DNA of 64,000 nt, taken from the NCBI RefSeq assembly GCF_000973725.1, contig NZ_CP009621.1:4023001-4087000 (forward strand). Direction: 5' to 3'. Each line of letters opens with the position of its first letter. Position 1 is the stretch's first letter. The notes under the pieces were generated by a model. That model was given only the letters and a program-made list of their open reading frames with translations. It did no database searches and was not told the DNA's origin. Positions 23,968-31,845 of this stretch are shown here, piece by piece. Both the position numbers and the translations under genes were made by a program. The DNA comes from Pontibacter korlensis (GTDB lineage: Bacteria; Bacteroidota; Bacteroidia; Cytophagales; Hymenobacteraceae).

Positions 23968-24534
23968 ATGAGAAACGACAGAGATAATATGCATTACGGC
24001 GACTTTAGCCGACAGTACAGGCAGGAAGGCCATGATAATCACAACCATTGGCGCTTCCATGGTCGTGAACATGCCCACCTTGGTGATACCCGAAACGAGC
24101 CCGGAGAACGTTATCGCATTCAACACAGCGATGACTATGGTCGTAGGGGAGGCCCAGCAGGCACACGTGAAGACGCCTATAACGAAACTTATGGCATCTC
24201 TAACTATACGGACAATCCACGGTCAGTCGACTATGGCTTACCTAGAGGTGCAGAAAATGATTTAGATTATGTAGGTAACTTCCCTTACAACGAGGGTCCT
24301 TATGCTGGACGCCCGCGCCATTACGCTTACAACATGGGCTACAACCCTAATTACGATAATCCCGAGGAAGGTGACATGTACCGCGATTTTGATAGCCGGG
24401 GCAACCATGGTTACCGTCATGATCCAGGCTATGGCAACATGGACCAGTTCAGAGATTTCGGCGACGATCATTATGGCAGCCGGGACAAAACAGACAACAA
24501 CTACTATGGCCACTTTGGAGGCTATAACAGGTAA
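23968..24534 (+). CDS. Gly/Tyr/Asp/His/Arg-rich disordered protein (188 residues)
   Basis: It starts MRNDRDNMHYGDFSRQYRQE and ends YYGHFGGYNR. Composition is again Gly, Tyr, Asp, Asn, Arg and His with hardly any aliphatic residues and no Cys. Segments such as HYAYNMGYNPNYDNPEEGD and YRHDPGYGNMDQF show evenly spaced Tyr. No family recognised, and no signal peptide or membrane segment. It is the fourth hydrophilic disordered protein in 2.5 kb. Its start lies directly after a hairpin and the motif ATACTTTTTAAC. A terminator follows at 24601. Confidence 0.72.
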   Translation: MRNDRDNMHYGDFSRQYRQEGHDNHNHWRFHGREHAHLGDTRNEPGERYRIQHSDDYGRRGGPAGTREDAYNETYGISNYTDNPRSVDYGLPRGAENDLDYVGNFPYNEGPYAGRPRHYAYNMGYNPNYDNPEEGDMYRDFDSRGNHGYRHDPGYGNMDQFRDFGDDHYGSRDKTDNNYYGHFGGYNR

Positions 24535-24600
24535 TTGCATCACTATTATGTAACCATTCTGAATGAGAAGGGGTACATTGTATAAATTTCCATCTGAGAA

Positions 24601-24631
24601 AAAGGCCGCAGCAGGAGCTGTGGCTTTTTTT
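24601..24631 (+). terminator. Terminator after the disordered-protein cluster
   Basis: GCCGCAG (24605-24611) pairs with CTGTGGC (24618-24624, one G-U), flanked by AAA and a run of seven T. Confidence 0.7.
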
Positions 24632-24720
24632 ATGCCTTTATTTTCTACCAAATCTGCCTACGGGAAAACAAGAGGTAAGAAAAAAGATTCTAATGTCCTT
24701 GACATCGGGAAAACTATGTC

Positions 24721-24750
24721 GTATGTTTACGTCATACTACACAATGTATG
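24721..24750 (+). promoter_or_regulatory. Candidate ArsR operator
   Basis: The half-site GTATG occurs at 24721-24725, its inverse CATAC at 24733-24737, and GTATG again at 24746-24750, overlapping the arsR start codon. This gives two overlapping inverted repeats in the promoter region, a plausible site for an autoregulating ArsR repressor. Confidence 0.45.
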
Positions 24751-25089
24751 ACTTATACTAAAGCCACACAGTTCAGCCAAGAGCAGCAGGAGGTAGCACG
24801 TATTGCCAAAGTACTGTCTCACCCGGCCCGTATTGCTATACTACAGCACCTTGCAGAAACCAAAACCTGTATATCAGGCGACATTTCAAATGCATTGCCG
24901 CTAAGCCGCACTACTGTATCGCAGCATCTGCAGGAGCTTAAAAATGCAGGACTGATAAAAGGAGAGATAGATGGCCTTACAGTTTGTTATTGCATCGACC
25001 AGGATCAATTTGAAAAGGCAAAGCATTTATTAGAAGCAATACTCTCAAATATAAAGAGTACATGCTGCGCAGATGGGTGTGGTTGCTAA
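24748..25089 (+). CDS. arsR: ArsR/SmtB family metalloregulator
   Basis: A 113-residue winged-helix repressor. The HTH core reads ARIAKVLSHPARIAILQHLA, then SGDISNALPLSRTTVSQHLQ, then AGLIKGEIDGLTVCYCID. Candidate As(III) thiols are Cys in TKTCISGDI and, at the C-terminus, CCADGCGC, the kind of terminal Cys cluster used by some ArsR proteins. It is the first gene of an arsenic operon with arsI-like, phosphoesterase and acr3 genes downstream. Inverted repeats overlapping its start suggest autoregulation. Another soft metal as inducer cannot be excluded. Confidence 0.88.
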   Translation: MTYTKATQFSQEQQEVARIAKVLSHPARIAILQHLAETKTCISGDISNALPLSRTTVSQHLQELKNAGLIKGEIDGLTVCYCIDQDQFEKAKHLLEAILSNIKSTCCADGCGC

Positions 25090-25117
25090 ACATAAGGAAT
25101 CAACCAGAGTAAAAATT

Positions 25118-25651
25118 ATGACTACTTCAGTTTTCCCTCGCATGCACGTGAGCCTCTACGTGTCCGACATAAGCAAAACAGCTGAGTTCTATACCGCATT
25201 CTTCGGGCAGGAGCCAGTTAAAGTTAAGCCACATTACGCTAAGTTTGTTCTCGATAATCCTTCACTTATTATCTCCTTTGTAGAGAACCCTGAAAGGGTA
25301 CAGCAGAACTTCGGCCACTTAGGTTTCCAGGTTGAGACAAAGCAAGAGCTGGAGGAGCGACTGGAGGTAGCAAGAACCAATGGCCTTCTTTCGAAGGAGG
25401 AGATTGGCACCGCTTGCTGCTATGCTGTTCAAGACAAGTTTTGGGTTAATGACCCGGACGGGGTGCAGTGGGAGGTATACTACCTTCATGAAGATGCCGA
25501 ATTCAACGACCCGCACTACGAGCTCTCAGATGCAAGTGCTTGCTGTATGCCACCAGCTAAGGATGAAAAGCCTAAGGTGCAGCTAACAGATATCAGCTTT
25601 ATGTTTGACGATAATATTTCTTGCTGCGCACCTGATAGTGGCTGCTGCTAA
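25118..25651 (+). CDS. arsI: ArsI/CadI-like VOC-family protein
   Basis: A 177-residue vicinal-oxygen-chelate protein. ArsI enzymes are Fe(II)-dependent dioxygenases that cleave the C-As bond of organoarsenicals. The predicted metal ligands are His10 (RMHVSLYVSD), His67 (GHLGF) and Glu119 (WEVYY). The vicinal Cys pair that binds trivalent arsenic is present (Cys100-Cys101 in GTACCYAVQDKFWVNDPDG). Further Cys pairs occur at 142-143, 169-170 and 176-177 in the C-terminal tail. ATG 25118 is used; the frame opens earlier but overlaps arsR. Substrate specificity is inferred. The CadI name is used for close relatives linked to cadmium. Confidence 0.85.
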   Translation: MTTSVFPRMHVSLYVSDISKTAEFYTAFFGQEPVKVKPHYAKFVLDNPSLIISFVENPERVQQNFGHLGFQVETKQELEERLEVARTNGLLSKEEIGTACCYAVQDKFWVNDPDGVQWEVYYLHEDAEFNDPHYELSDASACCMPPAKDEKPKVQLTDISFMFDDNISCCAPDSGCC

Positions 25652-25713
25652 TCCTGTGATAACATTCGATTACCACTGATAAATAAACGATATCTCTTAG
25701 TCATACTTGAAAT

Positions 25714-26481
25714 ATGAAAATTGCTTTCTTTAGTGACGTACATGCTAATTTGCCTGCTCTTGAGGCTATACTACAAGATATGAATCAGAAGCAGCCTGAC
25801 ATGGTATACTGCCTCGGCGACCTAGTGGGGTATAATGTTTGGGCAAACGAAGTGGTTGAGCTTATCCGGCAACACCGTATTCCAACAATAGCAGGTAATT
25901 ACGATGAGGGAGTGGGGCTAAACAGCGGTGACTGTGGCTGTGCCTACAAAACTGAAGAAGACAAAGACAGAGGTAACCAATCTATTGCCTATACTAACAG
26001 CATAATAAGTGAGGATAACAGAAGCTATCTTCGTCAGTTACCGCGCCACTTAAGAATTGAGTTTCAGCCTCAGGAGGGAGAAAAGCTAAGTATACTACTG
26101 GTGCATGGCAGTCCTCGCAAGATTAACGAGTACTTGTTTGAAGACAGGCCGGAGAAAAGCCTGCTTCGAATGATGGAGGAGGCTAATGCCGACATCATGC
26201 TCTTTGGGCATACGCACAAACCCTTTCACCGTCAGTTAGCATCTGAAGGGGGAGTATTTAGGCACGCCATAAACTTAGGTTCTGTGGGCAAACCAAAAGA
26301 CGGTGACACCCGTGCCTGTTATGTTATGCTAGAGCTGGATGAGCGTAGTAGCTCTGCCGTGGCAGAAAGTATTAAAGCAGACTTTGTGCGAGTACCTTAC
26401 GATGTGGAGCAGGCTGCTAAGGCTGTAGAAGACAGCCCGCTGCCTAATGCCTTTGCCGATATGCTACGGCAGGCATATTAA
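25714..26481 (+). CDS. Calcineurin-like metallophosphoesterase in the ars operon
   Basis: A 255-residue cytoplasmic phosphoesterase of the MJ0936/YfcE-like type. Metal-binding motifs are DVHANL (about 8-13), GDLVGY (about 35-40), GNYDEG where most members have GNHD, LLVHGSP and FGHTHKP. The insertion [19 protein letters not shown] with a Cys-Gly-Cys lies after GNYD. It sits between arsI and acr3 with short gaps (62 and 25 bp), so it is part of the arsenic operon. The substrate is unknown; a role on an arsenylated or phosphorylated metabolite is speculation. Confidence 0.8.
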   Translation: MKIAFFSDVHANLPALEAILQDMNQKQPDMVYCLGDLVGYNVWANEVVELIRQHRIPTIAGNYDEGVGLNSGDCGCAYKTEEDKDRGNQSIAYTNSIISEDNRSYLRQLPRHLRIEFQPQEGEKLSILLVHGSPRKINEYLFEDRPEKSLLRMMEEANADIMLFGHTHKPFHRQLASEGGVFRHAINLGSVGKPKDGDTRACYVMLELDERSSSAVAESIKADFVRVPYDVEQAAKAVEDSPLPNAFADMLRQAY

Positions 26482-26506
26482 TCTTTACCTCTTTTATTTC
26501 TGTGTC

Positions 26507-27589
26507 ATGTCTACTTGTAACCCAACATACAAACGCAAGCGCCTTTCCTTTTTAGACCGCTACCTCACCCTTTGGATATTTCTGGCTATGGGAGTGGGCG
26601 TGGCATTTGGCTATCTTATACCAGGTGTAGAAGGCTTTATTAACCAATTCCAGCGCGGGACGACAAATGTTCCCATCGCACTTGGCTTAATCCTGATGAT
26701 GTACCCGCCGCTGGCAAAAGTAAGGTACGAGCAGTTGGGGAAAGTATTCCGAAATTTTAAGGTACTATCTGTCTCGCTGGTGCTAAACTGGCTCGTGGGG
26801 CCTGTACTAATGTTTGCTCTGGCTGTTCTGTTTCTGCGCGAATACCCTGAGTACATGGTAGGCCTAATCATGATTGGCTTGGCGCGTTGTATTGCCATGG
26901 TAATAGTATGGAATGAACTGGCTGAGGGTGACAGGGAATATGCTGCAGGATTGGTTGCCTTTAACAGCATATTTCAGGTGTTGTTCTATAGTTTATTTGC
27001 CTATCTGTTTATCACAGTACTGCCACCTTATTTAGGAATCAAAGCGGAGGAGATAAGCATAAGTATGGGAGAAGTGGCAGAGAGTGTGGCCATATACTTA
27101 GGCATACCTTTCGCTGCAGGCTTTATTTCAAGACTTGTGCTCAAGAACTTGAGAGGTGAGGAGTGGTATCAGCAAAAGTTCTTACCAGCCATTAGTCCCA
27201 TCACTTTGGTTGCCTTACTGTTTACTATAGTGGTCATGTTCAGCCTTAAGGGCAATACTATTGTAAGTATACCTTTCGATGTGCTGCTACTTGCTGTGCC
27301 GCTGTGTATCTACTTTGCAGTTATGTTTCTGGTAAGCTTTTTTGCAGGTAAAGCCGTGGGAGCAGACTATTCTCAGAACGCGGCCATTTCCTTCACAGCA
27401 GCAGGTAACAATTTTGAACTAGCTATTGCAGTGGCGATAGGTGTCTTTGGAATTGATTCAGGCCAGGCTTTTGCCGGAGTGGTAGGGCCACTGGTAGAGG
27501 TCCCGGCACTTATCCTTCTGGTAAACGTAGCCCAATGGCTTCGCAAACGTTTTTACACTCCTAAAGAGGGTGAAGTTTATACTTCATAA
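26507..27589 (+). CDS. acr3: ACR3-family arsenite efflux permease
   Basis: A 360-residue inner-membrane protein with about ten helices, starting [20 protein letters not shown]. It contains the conserved Cys of the fourth helix ([15 protein letters not shown]) and the conserved Glu of the ninth ([18 protein letters not shown]), both needed for As(OH)3 transport in studied members. The signature [11 protein letters not shown] is present. The function is proton-coupled arsenite export. ATG 26507 gives the normal start ([20 protein letters not shown]); the longer frame would overlap the phosphoesterase gene. No arsenate reductase gene is seen in the window. Confidence 0.93.
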   Translation: MSTCNPTYKRKRLSFLDRYLTLWIFLAMGVGVAFGYLIPGVEGFINQFQRGTTNVPIALGLILMMYPPLAKVRYEQLGKVFRNFKVLSVSLVLNWLVGPVLMFALAVLFLREYPEYMVGLIMIGLARCIAMVIVWNELAEGDREYAAGLVAFNSIFQVLFYSLFAYLFITVLPPYLGIKAEEISISMGEVAESVAIYLGIPFAAGFISRLVLKNLRGEEWYQQKFLPAISPITLVALLFTIVVMFSLKGNTIVSIPFDVLLLAVPLCIYFAVMFLVSFFAGKAVGADYSQNAAISFTAAGNNFELAIAVAIGVFGIDSGQAFAGVVGPLVEVPALILLVNVAQWLRKRFYTPKEGEVYTS

Positions 27590-27667
27590 AGCTCCTGCAT
27601 AGAATAAGCATTGAGTGGGTATCATCAATCTCCTAAATATAGGAGGTAGCTAAAATCTCTCCTTGTA

Positions 27668-27690
27668 CAGAATTCCTTCAGACTTCTTCA
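27668..27690 (+). promoter_or_regulatory. Direct repeats upstream of the OmpR-type regulator gene
   Basis: CAGAATTCCTTCA (27668-27680) is followed by GACTTCTTCA, placing two CTTCA units ten bases apart. Nearly the same sequence lies upstream of the lipoprotein gene at 29742. Confidence 0.45.
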
Positions 27691-27716
27691 GTAAATTACC
27701 GTTTCTGAAGAAATCT

Positions 27717-28394
27717 ATGAAAGTACTTGTTATAGAAGACGAGGAGGCTCTAAAAGAATCTATTGTGGCCTACCTGCGGCAGGAGGGCTATCTCTGTGAT
27801 GCTGCAGTAGATTATAAGAGTGCACTTCTTAAAACAGCTTCCCACCACTACGCCTGTGTGGTGGTCGATCTCACCCTACCTGACGGTAACGGTCTTAATA
27901 TTGTCCGTTCACTTAAAGAAAACTACGAAAACACAGGAATTATAATCATTTCGGCTAAGAATGCGCTGGATGATAAAATAACTGGGTTGGAAGTAGGAGC
28001 AGACGACTATCTCACAAAGCCATTCCACTTATCTGAGCTCAATGCAAGGATAAAATCTGTGCTACGCCGAAGAAACTTTAACGGGCATAAAGTGCTGCGC
28101 GTAGGGGAAGTAGAGGTGCAGCCTGATGCAGCCGAGGCGACAGTAGCAGGAAAGCCTCTTACACTTACCCGCAAAGAGTATGATCTGCTGCTATACTTTG
28201 TGTCAAACCGCAACCGCGTTCTCACAAAAGAGTCTATTGCTGAGTACCTCTGGGGGGACCACATAGAAATGCTGGATTCTCTGGATTTCGTGTACACGCA
28301 TATCAAAAATTTGCGTCGCAAAATAGTAGAGGCAGGCGGCGCAGACTATATTCATACCGTTTATGGGCTAGGGTATAAGTTTACGAGCCCATGA
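27717..28394 (+). CDS. OmpR/PhoB-type response regulator
   Basis: A 225-residue regulator. The receiver domain (1-118) carries the acidic pocket EDEE, phosphoacceptor Asp51 in VVVDLTLPDGNG and Lys101 in DDYLTKPF. The C-terminal winged helix (about 128-222) includes GKPLTLTRKEYDLLLYF and VYTHIKNLRRKI. ATG 27717 gives the standard start MKVLVIEDEEAL. Its stop overlaps the kinase start by four bases (ATGA), so they are translationally coupled. The CTTCA repeats upstream suggest autoregulation. Confidence 0.93.
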   Translation: MKVLVIEDEEALKESIVAYLRQEGYLCDAAVDYKSALLKTASHHYACVVVDLTLPDGNGLNIVRSLKENYENTGIIIISAKNALDDKITGLEVGADDYLTKPFHLSELNARIKSVLRRRNFNGHKVLRVGEVEVQPDAAEATVAGKPLTLTRKEYDLLLYFVSNRNRVLTKESIAEYLWGDHIEMLDSLDFVYTHIKNLRRKIVEAGGADYIHTVYGLGYKFTSP

Positions 28395-29653
28395 GAGTAC
28401 TAACCAAGACCAGTTTATACTATCTGTTAGTGTCGTTGGTGGTATTTGCAGTAGGCGGTACCTCTTTCTACCTCATGCTTCGCGAGGAAATTTACGATGA
28501 GGTAGATGACCAGCTCTTCACGGATAAAGAAAACATCATTTCTTACATCCGGCAGCACAACAGACTACCAAATGTGACCTCTGGTATTTCCGAGGCTATA
28601 CTTGTAAGGGACGCTGATCCAGATAACCTGATCATGGAGCAGCTTTCCGATACCCTCATTTATAGCTCCTATGATGAGGAGGATATTCCCTTCCGGCAAT
28701 TGACGTTTACGGTGTACCGTCAGGGAAAACCTTATGAGTACACCATCTTTAAATCTTTGATGGATTTTCAGGACCTGACCGAAAGTACCGTTTTGGCTAT
28801 GTTCTGGATTTTCCTGTTGCTGCTGGTGGGTTTGGTTTATGTAAACTACTACATTAACAAGTATACCTGGCGCCACTTTTACGATACACTGGCAAAGATA
28901 AAAAGTTATACCTTAAGCAGGCAGAAGCCTCTTGAGCTGCAGCCTAGTAGTACGAAGGAGTTTGAAGAGCTGAATCAGGTGCTTCAAAGCATGACAGGTA
29001 AAATCCATAGTGATTACCTGAATCTGAAGGAGTTTACAGAAAATGTGTCGCACGAGATTCAAACGCCTTTAGCCATAGTTAGCAGTAAGGTGGAGCTGTT
29101 TATGCAGTCAGAAAACTTGACGGAGGAGCAGGCCAAACTCTTATCGGATATGTATGGTGCTGTAAACCGCCTGGCCCGCCTGAACAAATCCCTTATTCTG
29201 CTTACCCGCATCGAAAACAGGGAGTTTAAAAGCAAAGAGCAAGTGCCTCTACACAGGCTATTGCAAGAGCAACTTACGCATTTACAGGACATCATAAGTA
29301 TGCGCGGCCTAACGGTAGAGCTTGAGGCATTGGAGGAAGTATACTTGTACATGAATAGCGGACTGGCAGATATACTGCTTCAGAACCTCCTCAATAATGC
29401 AATCAAGCATAATCATCAAGGCGGCAGCATTAAGGTTATACTTACATCACATAAGCTCTGTATCAAGAACACAGGCGAAGCCCCACAGGATCAGCCCGAA
29501 AGGTTGTTCAACCGTTTTCATACCGGCCACGATACAGTAGAGTCGCTAGGAATCGGTCTTGCCCTGGTAAAAAAAATCTGTAACCTGTACGGCCATATTC
29601 CGAAGTATAGCTTTTCTGCTGGGGAGCATAGCTTGTGTGTTTATTTTACCTAA
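28391..29653 (+). CDS. Sensor histidine kinase
   Basis: A 420-residue two-helix membrane kinase. Helices at about 10-31 (LYYLLVSLVVFAVGGTSFYL) and 133-155 (VLAMFWIFLLLLVGLVYVNY) enclose a periplasmic sensor of about 100 residues with no recognised fold. The phosphoacceptor is His221 in ENVSHEIQTPLAIV. The ATP-binding part has NLLNNAIKHN (N box), a shortened KNTGEAP in place of a normal G1 box (usually DNG.GI), and LGIGLALVKKI (G2). It is coupled to the regulator gene by a 4-bp overlap. The PepSY-like lipoprotein gene downstream is the likely partner or target. Confidence 0.9.
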   Translation: MRVLTKTSLYYLLVSLVVFAVGGTSFYLMLREEIYDEVDDQLFTDKENIISYIRQHNRLPNVTSGISEAILVRDADPDNLIMEQLSDTLIYSSYDEEDIPFRQLTFTVYRQGKPYEYTIFKSLMDFQDLTESTVLAMFWIFLLLLVGLVYVNYYINKYTWRHFYDTLAKIKSYTLSRQKPLELQPSSTKEFEELNQVLQSMTGKIHSDYLNLKEFTENVSHEIQTPLAIVSSKVELFMQSENLTEEQAKLLSDMYGAVNRLARLNKSLILLTRIENREFKSKEQVPLHRLLQEQLTHLQDIISMRGLTVELEALEEVYLYMNSGLADILLQNLLNNAIKHNHQGGSIKVILTSHKLCIKNTGEAPQDQPERLFNRFHTGHDTVESLGIGLALVKKICNLYGHIPKYSFSAGEHSLCVYFT

Positions 29654-29674
29654 ATGCTACTATAGCTCAATATC

Positions 29675-29698
29675 CTTCAGAATTTCTTCAAAATCTTC
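29675..29698 (+). promoter_or_regulatory. Direct repeats upstream of the PepSY/SdiA-regulated lipoprotein gene
   Basis: CTTCA at 29675-29679 and 29686-29690 are eleven bases apart, and CTTCG follows at 29695. The 13-mer CAGAATTTCTTCA (29678-29690) differs by one base from the copy at 27668-27680. Confidence 0.45.
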
Positions 29699-29741
29699 GC
29701 GTATACCCAATTACGAAGATAATCAAGAGTATGAGACTACA

Positions 29742-31019
29742 ATGAAAACGAAAAAACTAAAGATAATATTAGGCTTATCCTTGGCACTTAGCACTACTGC
29801 CTGCGATAGCTTTCAGGAAAGCGTGGATGTGCCGGAAGTAGTGCAAACGCAGTTTGACAATTTGTACCCTGCAGTAGATAAGCTGAAGTGGGATGAGAAC
29901 CCAGGTGGCTACCAAGCAGCTTTTGAGCTGAGCGGGAGATCCAGAACAGCACATTTTGACGCGCAGGGGAAGCTGCTAAAAATAGACGAGGAGATAGAAA
30001 GTCAAGGCCTTCCAGAGGAGGCGTTAGCACTTATGCAGCGCCAATACGACAAGTATGAACTGGAAGAAGCCCGCAGGGTTCAGACAGGAGAGCAGACTAC
30101 CTATGTGGTTGAACTGGATTACCAGAAAGATAAGCTGGAGTTGACTTTCAATGAAAAAGGACAGCTGCTAAAGCAGGAAGAAATAGAAAACAGTAAAGTC
30201 TCTGCCCAATTTGCTTCTATTGCAGACTCTTTTGGTGCTGCCACGCTTAATGAAAATGCCTTTGCTAAGCCCGTAACAAAATGGGAGCTGCCGTCTAGGC
30301 TGAAGGAAGTATCAGGTATAGCCTTCTTGCCAGATGGCCGTATGGCCTGTGTGCAGGATGAACAGGGTACCATATTTATCTTTAACCTGGACTCTAAGAA
30401 AATTGAGGGCCAAGTCAGGTTCGGCAGCCCTGGAGACTATGAAGGTATAGCCGTAGATGGTAAAAAGGCTTATATCCTACGGAGTGATGGTACTGTGTTC
30501 GAGGTAGCTGACCTTACTACTAACGAGCCACAGGTAAAGAAATATGCTTCCGTTTTGGCTGGTAGCCAGAACACTGAAGGGCTGGCACTTGATAAGGAAA
30601 ATAACCGGCTCTTGATTGCCTGTAAGGGCTATGATAAACGTCTTGGCCAAAACAAAGGTATCTATGCCATCGATTTAGCCTCTGGTAAAATGAATCCGAA
30701 GCCAGTGGTTACAATTCCGATGGACCAGGAGGTGCTGAAAAAATCAGCTGGAAAGAAGAAGAAAGGCTATGATTTACTACAGCCTTCCTCTTTGGAGGTG
30801 CACCCACAGACAGGCGATTATTACCTGCTAGATGCTGTGAACCAAAAAATCATGGTAGTGGAGAAAAATGGCAAAATAAGTCGTGCAGCTACTTTAGATA
30901 AAGACCTGCTCAGGCAGCCAGAAGGCTTGGCCATTACTCAGAACGGAGAGTTATACATCGCCAGCGAGGGTAATAAGAACAGCAGTGGCGTCATTCTTAA
31001 GTATGAAGGAGGCCTTTAA
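29742..31019 (+). CDS. Lipoprotein with PepSY-like and SdiA-regulated propeller domains
   Basis: A 425-residue lipoprotein. The signal peptide MKTKKLKIILGLSLALSTTA ends at the lipobox Cys. Residues about 25-150 are two PepSY-like (DUF2874/BLIP-type) units, recognisable by VVQTQFDNLYPAVDKLKWDE and DYQKDKLELTFNEKGQLL. Residues about 185-420 form a beta-propeller like the SdiA-regulated/YjiK family (VSGIAFLPDGRMACVQDEQG; GSPGDYEGIAVDGKKAYILR; NTEGLALDKENNRLLIACKG). The combination of the two is unusual. ATG 29742 is chosen because it begins the signal peptide; the open frame starts earlier, inside the kinase gene. Function unknown; envelope sensing or calcium-dependent binding is conjecture. Confidence 0.8.
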   Translation: MKTKKLKIILGLSLALSTTACDSFQESVDVPEVVQTQFDNLYPAVDKLKWDENPGGYQAAFELSGRSRTAHFDAQGKLLKIDEEIESQGLPEEALALMQRQYDKYELEEARRVQTGEQTTYVVELDYQKDKLELTFNEKGQLLKQEEIENSKVSAQFASIADSFGAATLNENAFAKPVTKWELPSRLKEVSGIAFLPDGRMACVQDEQGTIFIFNLDSKKIEGQVRFGSPGDYEGIAVDGKKAYILRSDGTVFEVADLTTNEPQVKKYASVLAGSQNTEGLALDKENNRLLIACKGYDKRLGQNKGIYAIDLASGKMNPKPVVTIPMDQEVLKKSAGKKKKGYDLLQPSSLEVHPQTGDYYLLDAVNQKIMVVEKNGKISRAATLDKDLLRQPEGLAITQNGELYIASEGNKNSSGVILKYEGGL

Positions 31020-31042
31020 CAGGATAGGTTTTTGTGTTGTTG

Positions 31043-31081
31043 AAAGCGGGATAAGAGAAGCTAATTCTCTTATCCCGCTTT
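31043..31081. terminator. Bidirectional terminator between convergent genes
   Basis: AAAGCGGGATAAGAGA (31043-31058) pairs perfectly with TCTCTTATCCCGCTTT (31066-31081). It serves the lipoprotein gene and the convergent LytTR regulator gene. Confidence 0.85.
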
Positions 31082-31086
31082 TACTT

Positions 31087-31845
31087 TTATAAATCCAGCC
31101 ACTGCTTGAAATCAGCCGCACGGCTACTGCTGACAGTTTGTTCGCTGTTTACTTTAGGGTGTAGTTCCAGCGCCAGGCGACCTTTGAAATAGGGTTTTAC
31201 TTCCTGCACTGCATTTATGTGTACCATCAGGTGCCTGTTTGCCCTGAAAAAATCAGAAGAATTTAACTGCTCCTCCAATAGATCTAAAGTGTAGTTGATG
31301 ATGTGGCGCTTTCCTGCATGTGTCACCAGGAAAACAACACCCTCTTCAGCTAAGAAATAAGCTACTTCCTCTACCGGTACTGCTTTGATAGATTGCCCAA
31401 TTTTAACAAGGAAGCGAGAGCGGTTCTGCTGTTGTGATGGTTGCTGAACCAACTGGTTTAAATTGCTCAATTGCTGTGTCAGAGCCTGGTGCTGCAACTC
31501 CTCATGTTTTTTAAGTGCTTTGGCAACATCAACTGGCTTAATTGGCTTAAGTAAATAGTCGATGCTGTTTACCTTAAATGCCTCTATAGCATACTGGTTA
31601 TAGGCCGTCGTAAAGATGACTGAACATTTGACCTCCACTTGCCGGAAGATTTCAAAGCTGTTGCCATCTGAAAGGTGTATGTCACAAAAGAGGAGGTCGG
31701 GGCTAGGCTGAAGCGTTAGCCATTCTACTGCTTCCTCTACGGAGGGAAGTATGGCCAGCACCTCAGCCTGTGGGCGTAACTTCTCTATGATTGCACCCAA
31801 CGCTTCGGCTGCAATATCCTCATCCTCGATGATAGCTATTTTCAT
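31087..31845 (-). CDS. LytTR-family response regulator
   Basis: A 252-residue regulator with a receiver domain (1-120; acidic pocket EDED, Asp55 in LLFCDIHLSDGNSFEIF, Lys in DYLLKPIKPVD) and a LytTR DNA-binding domain (about 145-245; RFLVKIGQSIKAVPVEEVAY, FFRANRHLMVHINAV). The linker is Gln-rich (LVQQPSQQQNRS). The start ATG 31845 overlaps the 3' end of the kinase gene by 26 bases, so the pair is co-translated. LytTR proteins bind direct repeats spaced about two helical turns; such repeats lie at 33015-33069. Confidence 0.93.
   Translation of the reverse strand: MKIAIIEDEDIAAEALGAIIEKLRPQAEVLAILPSVEEAVEWLTLQPSPDLLFCDIHLSDGNSFEIFRQVEVKCSVIFTTAYNQYAIEAFKVNSIDYLLKPIKPVDVAKALKKHEELQHQALTQQLSNLNQLVQQPSQQQNRSRFLVKIGQSIKAVPVEEVAYFLAEEGVVFLVTHAGKRHIINYTLDLLEEQLNSSDFFRANRHLMVHINAVQEVKPYFKGRLALELHPKVNSEQTVSSSRAADFKQWLDL

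Noticed and set aside
24563..24751. A 62-codon plus-strand frame
   Set aside because: It contains a clear terminator hairpin with a T run and the ars operator region, and its composition is not protein-like.
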